A stretch of DNA of 18,019 bases from an uncultured bacterium (GTDB lineage: Bacteria > Bacillota > Clostridia > Oscillospirales > Oscillospiraceae): positions 1 through 18,019 of the forward strand of contig CANASS010000040.1 in NCBI GenBank assembly GCA_947364395.1, given 5' to 3'. The position numbers and the translations under genes were made by a program. This document shows, piece after piece, positions 7,872 through 14,631 of this stretch (position 1 is the stretch's first letter; each line of letters begins with the position of its first letter). The notes beneath the pieces are model-generated. The model was not told the origin of the DNA and searched no databases. It worked only from the letters and a program-made list of their open reading frames with translations.

Positions 7872-7888
7872 AAACCGACGGTCGGTTT
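7872..7888. promoter_or_regulatory. Palindromic TetR-type operator of the MFS gene
   Basis: AAACCGAC, a central G, then GTCGGTTT form a perfect 17-bp palindrome 17 nt before the MFS start codon, next to TATAAA (7888-7893). Size and position fit a TetR-family operator. Spacing of a -35 box is unclear (TTGAAA at 7860 is too far). Confidence 0.75.
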
Positions 7889-7905
7889 ATAAAGGAGGAA
7901 AACAC

Positions 7906-9168
7906 ATGAGTTCAAATCAAAAACCCCTGTTCAGCCGGGACTTCACCCTGGTGGTGATCGGGCAGATCATCTCCCTGTTCGGCAACGCCATCCTGCGCTT
8001 TGCCCTGCCCCTGTACCTGCTGCGGCAGACCGGGTCTCCCGCCCTGCTGGGGGCGGTGGGAGCGGCGGCCTTCATCCCCGCTGTGCTGTGCTCCCCCATT
8101 GGCGGCGTGGTGGCGGATCGGGTGAACAAGCGGAATATCATGGTGGCGCTGGATTTCTCCACGGCGGGGCTGGTTCTGGCCTTCACCCTGCTGCTGGGGC
8201 GGGCGTCCCTGGTTCCTTTGATGGTGGCCTGCCTCATGCTGCTGTACGGCATCGCGGGGGCTTACCAGCCCGCCGTTCAGGCCAGCATCCCCCTGCTGGT
8301 GGGGGAGGGGCAGCTCACCAGCGGCAACGCCGTCATCAACATGGTCGGCACCCTGTCCGGCCTGCTGGGACCGGTGGCGGGCGGCGTGCTGTTCGGGGCC
8401 TTTGGCATCCGGCCCATTTTGTGGGTGAGCGTGGGCTGTTTCTTCCTGTCCGCCGTGATGGAGCTGTTTATCCGCATACCTCACAGCCCCCGGGCCGCTG
8501 CGGGGGGCGTGCTGGCCACGGCGGGGCGGGACCTGGGGGAGAGCTGGCGGTTTATCCGACGGGAGAAGCCGGTGTTCCTGTCCGTCATGACGGTGCTGGC
8601 TCTTTTTAACCTGGTGCTGTCCGCCGCGCTGATTGTGGGCATCCCGGTGGCGGTGGTCCAGGTGCTGGGCATGAGCGACCTGCGCCTGGGCGTTACGCAG
8701 GCGGCTATGGGGCTGGGCGGGCTTTTTGGCGGTGTGCTGGCAGCCCTCCTGGGAGAACGCCTCCGGCTCCGCCGGGGCAGCGCCCTGCTGCTGGCGGCCA
8801 GCCTGACGGCGGTGGGGATGGGGGCGGCCCTGCTGCCCGGGGCGGATGCCTCCGCCGCGTGGTGGATGGTGACGGCCATGAGCTTTGCCATCATGGTGCT
8901 GTCCACCCTGCTGGTGGTCGTCCTCAGCGCCGCGGTCCAGCGGCAGACGCCCCCGGACCTGCTGGGCAAGGTGATGGCCTTCATCATGGCGGTGACCAAC
9001 TGCGCGTCCCCCCTGGGCCAGGCGGTCTACGGGGCGCTGTTTGAGTGCTGTCCGCCTTGGGCGGTGCTGCTGGGGGCGGCGGGGGCCGCGGCGGCCACGG
9101 CGGTTTGCTCCCGGGGCGCGTTCCAGGCGCTGGAGAACGGCAATGCGCCGCCTGTGAAGCCTGCGTAG
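7906..9168 (+). CDS. MFS transporter, drug-efflux type
   Basis: The protein has 420 residues with about twelve hydrophobic spans, the normal size for a 12-span major facilitator. MFS motif A between spans 2 and 3 is visible as GGVVADRVNKR (about 66-76). The segment FALPLYLLRQTGSPALLG near the start resembles macrolide-efflux-like MFS proteins. A strong AAAGGAGG ribosome site precedes the ATG. It lies behind tetR and a palindromic operator, which supports inducible efflux; the substrate cannot be named from sequence. Confidence 0.92.
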   Translation: MSSNQKPLFSRDFTLVVIGQIISLFGNAILRFALPLYLLRQTGSPALLGAVGAAAFIPAVLCSPIGGVVADRVNKRNIMVALDFSTAGLVLAFTLLLGRASLVPLMVACLMLLYGIAGAYQPAVQASIPLLVGEGQLTSGNAVINMVGTLSGLLGPVAGGVLFGAFGIRPILWVSVGCFFLSAVMELFIRIPHSPRAAAGGVLATAGRDLGESWRFIRREKPVFLSVMTVLALFNLVLSAALIVGIPVAVVQVLGMSDLRLGVTQAAMGLGGLFGGVLAALLGERLRLRRGSALLLAASLTAVGMGAALLPGADASAAWWMVTAMSFAIMVLSTLLVVVLSAAVQRQTPPDLLGKVMAFIMAVTNCASPLGQAVYGALFECCPPWAVLLGAAGAAAATAVCSRGAFQALENGNAPPVKPA

Positions 9169-9199
9169 AGGAAATCGTGCGGCCTATGGTGAAAAGCTC

Positions 9200-9228
9200 T
9201 TGCAATCCGTCGGGATATAGGGTATAAT
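9200..9228 (+). promoter_or_regulatory. Promoter of efp
   Basis: TTGCAA (9200-9205), 17 nt, then a perfect TATAAT (9223-9228), 57 nt before the efp start codon. Confidence 0.75.
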
Positions 9229-9285
9229 ACATTGACTTAATTTCTATACAAAACCTGAAATTTTCGATATTGGAGGACGATACCA

Positions 9286-9855
9286 ATGGCAATGATTACA
9301 GCAGGCGAGTTCCGCAACGGAAAAACCTTTGAGATGGACGGCAAGGTGATGCAGGTCGTGGAATTCCAGCACGTGAAGCCCGGCAAGGGCGCCGCTTTCG
9401 TGCGCACCAAGATGAGAAATGTGGTCACCGGCGCCGTCACCGAGACCTCCTTCAACCCCACCGCCAAGTTTGAAGAGGCTTTCGTGGACCGCAAGGACAT
9501 GGAGTACAGCTACAACGACGGCGACCTGTACTACTTCATGGACCCGGAGTCCTACGAACTGGTGCCCATCAACAAGGACGTGCTGGGGGACAGCTTCAAG
9601 TTTGTCAAGGAGAACATGGTGTGCAAGATCATGTCCTACAAGGGCAGCGTGTTCGGCGTGGAGCCCCCCAACTTTGTGGAGCTGGAGGTCACCGAGTCCG
9701 ACCCCGGCGTCAAGGGCGACACCGCCACCAACGTAACCAAGCCCGCCATTCTGGAGACCGGCGCGGAGATCAAGGTGCCCCTGTTTATCAACCCCGGCGA
9801 TAAGATCCGCATCGACACCCGCACCGGGGAGTATCTGGAGCGGTGCAAGGGCTAA
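9286..9855 (+). CDS. efp: Translation elongation factor P
   Basis: This 189-residue protein has the three-domain EF-P layout: an N-terminal KOW-like domain (MITAGEFRNGKTF), the VKPGKGAAFVRTK tip loop with Lys34 at the position that is modified in known EF-Ps, and the C-terminal OB domain ending with GDKIRIDTRTGEYLERCKG. EF-P relieves ribosome stalling on polyproline. The PGKG tip resembles other Firmicutes EF-Ps. GGAGG precedes the ATG. No EF-P modification enzymes of the EpmA/EpmB or EarP type are in the window. Confidence 0.98.
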   Translation: MAMITAGEFRNGKTFEMDGKVMQVVEFQHVKPGKGAAFVRTKMRNVVTGAVTETSFNPTAKFEEAFVDRKDMEYSYNDGDLYYFMDPESYELVPINKDVLGDSFKFVKENMVCKIMSYKGSVFGVEPPNFVELEVTESDPGVKGDTATNVTKPAILETGAEIKVPLFINPGDKIRIDTRTGEYLERCKG

Positions 9856-9951
9856 TGCCTCCGGCGGCTTCCTGGTTCTTTGAACAGAAGCAAGGAAGCA
9901 AAAGGGAACGTTTAAACTTTGGGTTGATTGTGCCGCTGGAAGGAGACTATT

Positions 9952-10371
9952 ATGACCATTTCTGAGAAGGTGGCCTATATTCAGGGCTTGTTCGACGGCC
10001 TGAAGCTGGACACGGAAAAGTCCGGCGAGGCCCGCATCCTCTCCGAGGTTCTGGATGTGCTCCGGGAGGTGGGCCAGCAGCTGGACGGCATGGACGCCGC
10101 CATGGACCAGTTCGACCAGGAGCTGGACATCCTGGAGGATACCGTGTCCGAGCTGGAGGAGGCCGTGTTCGAGGACGAGGAAGAGGACCGGGAGGACGGC
10201 TTCGATGGGGAGGACGAGGAGGATTTCTTTGAGATCCCCTGTCCCACCTGCGGGGAGGACCTGGTGGTGGACGACGAGGCCCTGGCCGCCGGGGTGGTGG
10301 ACTGCCCCGTGTGCGGCGGCAAGTTCGCCCTGTCCTTTGAGGACGAGGACGACGGCTCCGAGGAGGACTAA
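9952..10371 (+). CDS. Acidic zinc-ribbon protein (CD1247-like)
   Basis: The protein has 139 residues from the ATG at 9952, chosen for its AAGGAG site 6 nt upstream; a longer start at 9928 has none. Residues 1-72 are helical with a likely coiled coil (heptad-like Leu/Met/Val between 30 and 70). Residues 73-93 are almost all Asp/Glu. Residues 94-126 contain two CPxCG knuckles (Cys97, Cys100, Cys118, Cys121), a likely zinc ribbon, and the tail is acidic again. It resembles the clostridial proteins called CD1247 N-terminal domain, which I recall lying near efp; that name is from memory. No function is known to me. It is probably cotranscribed with efp since no terminator separates them. Confidence 0.85.
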   Translation: MTISEKVAYIQGLFDGLKLDTEKSGEARILSEVLDVLREVGQQLDGMDAAMDQFDQELDILEDTVSELEEAVFEDEEEDREDGFDGEDEEDFFEIPCPTCGEDLVVDDEALAAGVVDCPVCGGKFALSFEDEDDGSEED

Positions 10372-10384
10372 GCGAGTTGAGAAG

Positions 10385-10415
10385 AGCCCCCTGGCCGCTG
10401 GCCAGGGGGCTTTTT
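10385..10415 (+). terminator. Strong intrinsic terminator between converging genes
   Basis: AGCCCCCTGGCC and GGCCAGGGGGCT form a perfect 12-bp stem with a GCT loop followed by five Ts. It ends the efp operon. On the minus strand the stem is followed by CTTCTC, so it may also weakly end the deacetylase transcript. Confidence 0.93.
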
Positions 10416-10419
10416 GCGC

Positions 10420-11160
10420 CTATTCCGCCGTTGGCGGCAGCTGGCGGTATATGGTTCCGTTCTCCGGGGTCTTGTCCCGGATGGCGAAGAGCTGCTCCAC
10501 CGTGACAAAGTGATAGCCCTGGGCCATCAGGGCGTCCACCACCTGGAGGGCGGTTTCCACGCTGGAGGGATAGATGTCGTGGAGCAGAATGATGTCCCCG
10601 TCCTCCACGTCGTCCAGGATCACGGAGACCTGCCGCTGGGTGTTTCGGTCGGACCAATCCTCCGGGTCCACCGACCACAGCACGATGGGTGCGTCGGCCC
10701 GGGCCTGGTTGGCGTCGCTGATCAGGCCGTAGGGCGGGCGGAGCATAAAGGACTCCCGGCCCAGCAGGGCGGTGAGGGTGTCCTTCAAGCTGTCCACCTC
10801 ATCGTACAGTCCGGCGGCGTTGAGCCCGTCCAGGCACTTGTGGTGGTAGGTGTGCAGGCCGATCTGGTGTCCCTCTCCCTCCATGCGCTGGAGCAGGAGC
10901 TCGTTGCCTTCCACGTTCTCCCCGATGACGAAAAAGGTGGCGTGGACCCCCCGCCGGGCCAGCCCGTCCAAGAGGACGGTGGTGGTGGACGGCCTGGGGC
11001 CGTCGTCAAAGGTAAGGGCCACATAGGGCCCGGCGGGGATGCGGGCCGCGCCCAAGACCTCCTGGTCCGAATTTTGGGCCGGAGGGCGGGAGACCGCCGC
11101 CAGGGCCAGGGTCAGAAGGGCCAGCGCCCCCGCCCTCAACCGTTTGTTCCACTTCGGCAA
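10420..11160 (-). CDS. Polysaccharide deacetylase (NodB domain), membrane anchored or secreted
   Basis: The protein has 246 residues from a TTG start; no better start exists before the catalytic domain, and AAGGCGGCGAGG lies upstream. A basic N-terminus and a hydrophobic segment (about 11-23) act as signal or anchor. The NodB motifs are in order: TFDDGP (50-55, catalytic Asp52 and metal Asp53), HTYHH (103-107, metal His), RPPYG (141-145), DPEDW (165-169) and LLHD (192-195, catalytic His194). All key residues are present, so it should be an active metal-dependent de-N-acetylase of peptidoglycan or another glycan. It lies downstream of spoIID and has a forespore-sigma-like promoter, so a spore cortex role like PdaA/PdaB is possible but not shown. 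Confidence 0.93.
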   Translation of the reverse strand: MPKWNKRLRAGALALLTLALAAVSRPPAQNSDQEVLGAARIPAGPYVALTFDDGPRPSTTTVLLDGLARRGVHATFFVIGENVEGNELLLQRMEGEGHQIGLHTYHHKCLDGLNAAGLYDEVDSLKDTLTALLGRESFMLRPPYGLISDANQARADAPIVLWSVDPEDWSDRNTQRQVSVILDDVEDGDIILLHDIYPSSVETALQVVDALMAQGYHFVTVEQLFAIRDKTPENGTIYRQLPPTAE

Positions 11161-11191
11161 GTCCTCGCCGCCTTTCTTACGTAGCTGTGGT

Positions 11192-11220
11192 CAGTATGCG
11201 CGAAAGGACTTTTTTTATGC
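11192..11220 (-). promoter_or_regulatory. Possible SigF/SigG-type promoter of the deacetylase gene
   Basis: On the minus strand GCATA (11220-11216), 17 nt, then CATACTG (11198-11192) resembles the forespore consensus GHATR / CATNHTA with one mismatch. It is 31 nt before the start codon. The match is short, so confidence is low. Confidence 0.35.
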
Positions 11221-11296
11221 GCTGGCGGCAAAAGGCGGGCTGCGGGACCCGTGATAACGTTTTGAAAATTTTTAATTTTTGGAAGTGTTTCCGGCG

Positions 11297-12346
11297 TCAA
11301 AGGCCCGTCTGAAGCTGGGCTCCGGTGTAGTAGTGGGTCAGGATATCCCGCCAGCCCGCGCCCTCCCTGGCCATGGCGTTGGCCCCGTACTGGCTCATCC
11401 CCACACCGTGGCCGTAGCCGGTGACGGAGAAGGTGAATACCCCTTCCTGCTCCTTCACGTCAAAGCAGGCCGAGCGCAGGGCGAACAGGCTTCGCGCCGC
11501 GCCGCCGGACAGAGCGATCCCGCCCAGATCCACCGAGGCTACCCGGCCCGAGGCAGTGCGGGTGAGGTTTTGGAACCAGCCGGAGGGCTCCCCGGACAGG
11601 TCGCAGTCCAGCCCCGCTTCGGCTGCCATCTTTTTCACCTGCTCCGCCGTCAGGGTCACGGTGGAGCGGTAGTTGGGAACCTCCTCCCCCTCGGGGCTGT
11701 CCACCGATACCAGGTAGGGCAGGGCCTTTCCCCATACCGCCGCCGCGTCCTCCGTGGCCCCCGACGCCGAGGAGAAAAACACCGCCTGGATGGGCCCGCC
11801 CTCATAGGTCAGCACCTGGCCGTCGGTGTCCGCCACGGCGGCGGCGATTTTTGCCGTGTAGGCGGAGGCGGTCCCCTCCCCCCAGCGCTGGGCCGCGTCC
11901 TCCTTGGAGAGATAGGCTTGACAGCAGGTGGAGTCCGCGCAGATGTCCGCCCCGTCCTCCTCATGGCTCTTGGCCCGCAGCTTCCACAGGCTGTAGGTCC
12001 GGGCGCACACCGCCTGGGCCCGCAGGGCCTCCGGCTCAAAGGAGGCGGGCATCTCCGCCGCCACCACCCCCCACAGGTAATCCCCCATAGTGGTCTGGCT
12101 CACCTGCCCGTCCCGGCCCAGCAGGTTCAGCGTCTGGGAGGCGTCCCACTCCCCCGGCGGGGGCGCGGAGGCCGGCACCGGGGTGGGCGCCGCAGGCAGG
12201 GTGAGCAGCCCCGCGCTGGGCGGCGCATCCGCCCCGGCGGGGGGCTCCCCCAGGGCGGTCAGGGGCAGCAAAAGCAGGGCGGCGCTCAGCGCCAGCCCTG
12301 TCAGGAAGGGCGCACGCAGCGCCCGCCACGCGTCCAGATTTCGCAA
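11297..12346 (-). CDS. spoIID: Stage II sporulation protein D (SpoIID)
   Basis: The protein has 349 residues from a TTG at 12346. I prefer this start because GAGGTG lies 6 nt upstream; a GTG at 12355 would use part of that same motif as its start codon and has no ribosome site, and would add three residues. A hydrophobic anchor (about 14-33) is followed by a Pro/Ala-rich linker. The SpoIID domain shows VVAAEMPASFEPEALRAQAV with the catalytic Glu at 98, then His128, Cys136 and Cys141/142, which match known zinc ligands, and the C-terminal HGVGMSQYGA (313-322). SpoIID is a lytic transglycosylase that works with SpoIIM and SpoIIP in engulfment. Those partners are not here. Confidence 0.93.
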   Translation of the reverse strand: MRNLDAWRALRAPFLTGLALSAALLLLPLTALGEPPAGADAPPSAGLLTLPAAPTPVPASAPPPGEWDASQTLNLLGRDGQVSQTTMGDYLWGVVAAEMPASFEPEALRAQAVCARTYSLWKLRAKSHEEDGADICADSTCCQAYLSKEDAAQRWGEGTASAYTAKIAAAVADTDGQVLTYEGGPIQAVFFSSASGATEDAAAVWGKALPYLVSVDSPEGEEVPNYRSTVTLTAEQVKKMAAEAGLDCDLSGEPSGWFQNLTRTASGRVASVDLGGIALSGGAARSLFALRSACFDVKEQEGVFTFSVTGYGHGVGMSQYGANAMAREGAGWRDILTHYYTGAQLQTGL

Positions 12347-12376
12347 GTCAAACACCTCAATTATTCAAAATTCGGG

Positions 12377-12384
12377 AGAGTATG
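12377..12384 (-). promoter_or_regulatory. Possible SigE-type -10 box of spoIID
   Basis: CATACTCT on the minus strand resembles the mother-cell SigE -10 element CATACAHT. spoIID is known to be SigE-controlled in Bacillus. I see no convincing -35 element, so this is only a hint. Confidence 0.25.
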
Positions 12385-12429
12385 CGGTAGAACCTCTGGT
12401 TTTTCAGGGAGTCTCACGACAAAATTGCA

Positions 12430-12458
12430 TTGACGAAATTGGAAAATTGCGTTATAAT
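12430..12458 (+). promoter_or_regulatory. Promoter of the citrate synthase gene
   Basis: TTGACG (12430-12435), 17 nt, then TATAAT (12453-12458). It lies divergent from spoIID, about 70 nt before the citrate synthase start. Confidence 0.8.
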
Positions 12459-12526
12459 AACCTTTACAGCCATTGGAAAAAAGCGGAGGTTCAACCGTTG
12501 CGGACACCTAGAGGAGGCGGGAAAAG

Positions 12527-13939
12527 TTGAACATGAACATCATTGACAACCTGATCGAGGCGCGGAGGAAGGCCACGGAGCAGTACAACAGCTCGGTGGA
12601 TTTCATTCAAGGGATATGCGGGGAGTTTAAGCGTTATACCCAGATCTCACCCAAATATTACGAAAAATACGACGTGAAGCGGGGCCTGCGCAATCACGAC
12701 GGCACCGGCGTTATGGCCGGGGTCACCCTTATCGGCAGCGTGAAGGGCTACATTGTGGAGGACGGCGAGAAGATCCCCTCCCCCGGCCAGCTGTATTACC
12801 GGGGCATCGACGTGGAGGAGCTCATCAGCGGCTTCACCGCCGCCGGCCGCTTCGGCTTTGAGGAGACGGCGTACCTATTGATGTTCGGCGGCCTGCCTAC
12901 CAAGGACGAGCTTGCGCAGTTCCGAAACATCCTGGCCTACTACCGGGAGCTCCCCCCCAACTTCACCGAGGACATGATCCTCACCGCCCCCAGCCACGAC
13001 GTGATGAACAAGCTGGCCCGGTCGGTGCTGGCCCTGTACTCCTACGACCCCGACCCGGACAACAACACCCTGCCCATCGAGATGCTCCAGGCCATCCGGC
13101 TCATCGCCCGGTTCCCTGTCATCGTGGCCCACGCCTTCGCCGCCAAGCAGCACTACTTCGACCGGGGCTCCCTGTACCTGCACCGGCCTCAGTCCGATCT
13201 GTCCGTGGCGGAGAATTTCCTCTACTCCGTGCGCCATGACAACCAGTTCACCCCGGAGGAGGCCCACTTGCTGGACCTGTGCCTGGTGCTCCACATGGAG
13301 CACGGCGGCGGCAACAACTCCGCCTTCGCCTGCCGGGTGCTCTCCTCCTCCGGCACTGACATCTATTCCGCCATCGCCGCGGCGGTGGGCTCCCTGAAGG
13401 GCCCCAAGCACGGCGGCGCCAACACGCGGGTCATGTCCATGTTCGACGAGATCGAGGCCAACGTGAAGGACTGGAAGGACGATCAGGAGGTGTCCAGCTA
13501 CCTCACCAAGATTCTGAAAAAGGAGGCGGGAGACGGGTCGGGCCTGATCTACGGCATGGGCCACGCCATCTACACCCTGTCCGACCCCCGGGCGGTCATC
13601 CTCAAGCAGTTTGCCAGAAAGATGGCGGCAGAAAAGGGGATGCTGGAGGAGTTTGAGCTGTTTGAGAGGGTGGAACGGCTCACCCCCGACCTGTTCCACG
13701 CCGTTACCGGCCAGGACAAGTCCATGTGCGCAAACGTGGACATGTACTCCGGCCTGGTGTACAAGATGATGGGGATTCCCCCGGAGCTGTACACCCCGCT
13801 GTTTGCCATCGCCCGCATTGTGGGCTGGTGTGCCCACCGGGTGGAGGAGGTCTACAACCCCTTTGGCCGGATCATCCGTCCCGCCTACAAGGCGGTCATG
13901 CCCAAGCGCTCCTTTGTGCCGCTGGAGGATAGGGGATAA
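12527..13939 (+). CDS. Citrate synthase (citrate/2-methylcitrate synthase family)
   Basis: The protein has 470 residues from a TTG start at 12527, which has GAGGAGGCGG at good distance; an ATG two codons later (12533) is possible but 15 nt from GGAGG. Compared with many bacterial enzymes it has an N-terminal extension of about 60 residues. Catalytic residues align with the family: His259 in HMEHGGGNNSAF, His295 in GPKHGGAN, and Asp405 in NVDMYSGLVYK; GMGHAIYTLSDPRA (344-357) is the substrate-binding block. It makes citrate from acetyl-CoA and oxaloacetate, presumably feeding glutamate synthesis in an anaerobe with an incomplete cycle. 2-Methylcitrate synthase cannot be excluded, but no prp genes are near. 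Confidence 0.94.
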   Translation: MNMNIIDNLIEARRKATEQYNSSVDFIQGICGEFKRYTQISPKYYEKYDVKRGLRNHDGTGVMAGVTLIGSVKGYIVEDGEKIPSPGQLYYRGIDVEELISGFTAAGRFGFEETAYLLMFGGLPTKDELAQFRNILAYYRELPPNFTEDMILTAPSHDVMNKLARSVLALYSYDPDPDNNTLPIEMLQAIRLIARFPVIVAHAFAAKQHYFDRGSLYLHRPQSDLSVAENFLYSVRHDNQFTPEEAHLLDLCLVLHMEHGGGNNSAFACRVLSSSGTDIYSAIAAAVGSLKGPKHGGANTRVMSMFDEIEANVKDWKDDQEVSSYLTKILKKEAGDGSGLIYGMGHAIYTLSDPRAVILKQFARKMAAEKGMLEEFELFERVERLTPDLFHAVTGQDKSMCANVDMYSGLVYKMMGIPPELYTPLFAIARIVGWCAHRVEEVYNPFGRIIRPAYKAVMPKRSFVPLEDRG

Positions 13940-13963
13940 AAAAGCCGCCCCCCCTGGGGCGGC
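13938..13963 (-). terminator. Minus-strand terminator at the left edge of unit 1
   Basis: GCCGCCCC and GGGGCGGC form an 8-bp stem; on the minus strand it is followed by six Ts. It would stop antisense transcripts of unit 1 before they enter citrate synthase. On the plus strand it lacks a T-run. Confidence 0.75.
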
Positions 13964-13968
13964 GGAAA

Positions 13969-13998
13969 TTGACAAAAAACGGCGCGTGATGTTATAAT
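13969..13998 (+). promoter_or_regulatory. Toxin promoter, unit 1
   Basis: TTGACA (13969-13974), 18 nt, then TATAAT (13993-13998). The predicted RNA start is near 14005, followed by a 60-nt leader. Confidence 0.85.
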
Positions 13999-14064
13999 AT
14001 TATTTAAGAAGGGTTCTGCTGCATATAGGCGGTTAGCCACTCCCTGGGAAAGGGGGTGATGCTG

Positions 14065-14160
14065 ATGGGAGACGGACGCTGGGCGCAAGTCCTGCGTGTC
14101 GTATTTTGGTTTATCATCGTGCTTATGCTGATGATTGCCACAGCCCAAAAAGCGTGTTAG
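14065..14160 (+). CDS. Small hydrophobic peptide, putative type I toxin, copy 1
   Basis: This 31-residue gene encodes MGDGRWAQ, a hydrophobic span (residues 9-27, VLRVVFWFIIVLMLMIATA) and the tail QKAC. The second ATG (14065) is chosen because GGGGGTG (14052-14058) lies 6 nt upstream; an ATG at 14059 directly abuts that site. The ribosome site can pair with CACTCCC (14038-14044), a 7-bp stem with a TGGGAAA loop, which would limit translation. The stop codon lies inside a hairpin. Coding is supported by the only difference among copies being silent. Size, single span, hidden ribosome site and convergent antisense promoter resemble TxpA, BsrG and Fst toxins, though the sequence is not one I know. 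A signalling or regulatory membrane peptide is the alternative. Confidence 0.72.
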   Translation: MGDGRWAQVLRVVFWFIIVLMLMIATAQKAC

Positions 14161-14233
14161 CCGCCCGGACAGCCCCGGACGGCTAACATTTTAGTTTAGC
14201 AGTCAGGGCTAACCGCTTGTGGCAGAGCCCTTC
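14147..14233 (-). ncRNA. Putative antisense antitoxin RNA, unit 1
   Basis: A minus-strand promoter (14240-14268) would start an RNA near 14233. It opens with a hairpin (AGGGCT/AGCCCT closing CTGC/GCGG) and runs into the stop-codon hairpin, followed on this strand by ACGCTTTTT. That predicts an RNA of about 85 nt that overlaps the 3' end of the toxin mRNA. If it reads on it could reach the terminator at 13938-13963 and cover the whole toxin gene. Ends are inferred. Confidence 0.6.
14156..14187. terminator. Hairpin over the toxin stop codon, unit 1 (likely bidirectional terminator)
   Basis: GTTAGCCG (14156-14163) pairs with CGGCTAAC (14180-14187); inside, CCGG pairs with CCGG beyond one mismatch. 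It is followed by ATTTTAGTTT on the plus strand and, on the minus strand, by ACGCTTTTT. Confidence 0.65.
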
Positions 14234-14239
14234 GACTTC

Positions 14240-14268
14240 AGTATAGACCACCGCCCGTGTTTTGTCAA
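14240..14268 (-). promoter_or_regulatory. Antisense promoter, unit 1
   Basis: On the minus strand TTGACA (14268-14263), exactly 17 nt, then TATACT (14245-14240). Near-consensus and kept in all three units. Confidence 0.82.
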
Positions 14269-14288
14269 GGACAATTCCCTTGAAAACA

Positions 14289-14310
14289 AAAACTCCGCTC
14301 CAGGGAGCGG
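14289..14310 (-). terminator. Minus-strand terminator at the left edge of unit 2
   Basis: CCGCTC (14295-14300) pairs with GAGCGG (14305-14310); the minus strand continues GAGTTTTTGTTTTC. The sequence differs from the equivalent stem in units 1 and 3 but the pairing is kept. Confidence 0.65.
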
Positions 14311-14316
14311 CGGAAA

Positions 14317-14346
14317 TTGACAAAAAACGGCGCGTGATGTTATAAT
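14317..14346 (+). promoter_or_regulatory. Toxin promoter, unit 2
   Basis: Identical to unit 1: TTGACA (14317-14322), 18 nt, TATAAT (14341-14346). Confidence 0.85.
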
Positions 14347-14412
14347 ATTATTTAAGAAGGGTTCTGCTGCATATAGGCGGTTAGCCACTCCCTGGGAAAG
14401 GGGGTGATGCTG

Positions 14413-14508
14413 ATGGGAGACGGACGCTGGGCGCAAGTCCTGCGTGTCGTATTTTGGTTTATCATCGTGCTTATGCTGATGATTGCCACAGCCCAAAAAG
14501 CGTGTTAG
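14413..14508 (+). CDS. Small hydrophobic peptide, putative type I toxin, copy 2
   Basis: The coding region and leader are identical in sequence to copy 1, so the peptide is the same 31 residues with one membrane span. The ribosome site at 14400-14406 and its masking partner CACTCCC are also identical. The copy lies in its own full unit with forward promoter, stop-codon hairpin and antisense promoter, so it should be independently expressed and controlled. Confidence 0.72.
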   Translation: MGDGRWAQVLRVVFWFIIVLMLMIATAQKAC

Positions 14509-14583
14509 CCGCCCGGAATGCGCCCGGACGGCTAACATAAGTTACCGTTAGATAAGGGCTGACCGCTTGTGGCAGAACCCTTC
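14495..14583 (-). ncRNA. Putative antisense antitoxin RNA, unit 2
   Basis: This is the counterpart of the unit 1 antisense RNA, with predicted start near 14583 and end at the T-run after the stop-codon hairpin. Its 5' hairpin is kept with changes that still pair (AGGGTT/AGCCCT using a G-U pair). The stretch between 5' hairpin and terminator (14537-14554) differs completely from units 1 and 3. Confidence 0.58.
14504..14536. terminator. Hairpin over the toxin stop codon, unit 2
   Basis: The same outer and inner stems as unit 1 (GTTAGCCG/CGGCTAAC, CCGG/CCGG) enclose a different loop (AATGCGC). The plus-strand tail is poor in Ts (ATAAGTTACC), so on that strand termination may be weak; the minus-strand tail keeps TTTTT. 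Confidence 0.6.
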
Positions 14584-14589
14584 GACTTC

Positions 14590-14618
14590 AGTATAGACCA
14601 CCGCCTATGTTTTGTCAA
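14590..14618 (-). promoter_or_regulatory. Antisense promoter, unit 2
   Basis: TTGACA (14618-14613), 17 nt, TATACT (14595-14590) on the minus strand. Confidence 0.82.
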
Positions 14619-14631
14619 GGGCAATTCCCTA

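Noticed and set aside
11279..12433. Plus-strand 384-codon frame opposite spoIID
   Set aside because: It is Gly/Arg/Gln/His-rich with no recognisable domain, and the minus strand carries a complete SpoIID with catalytic and zinc-ligand residues.
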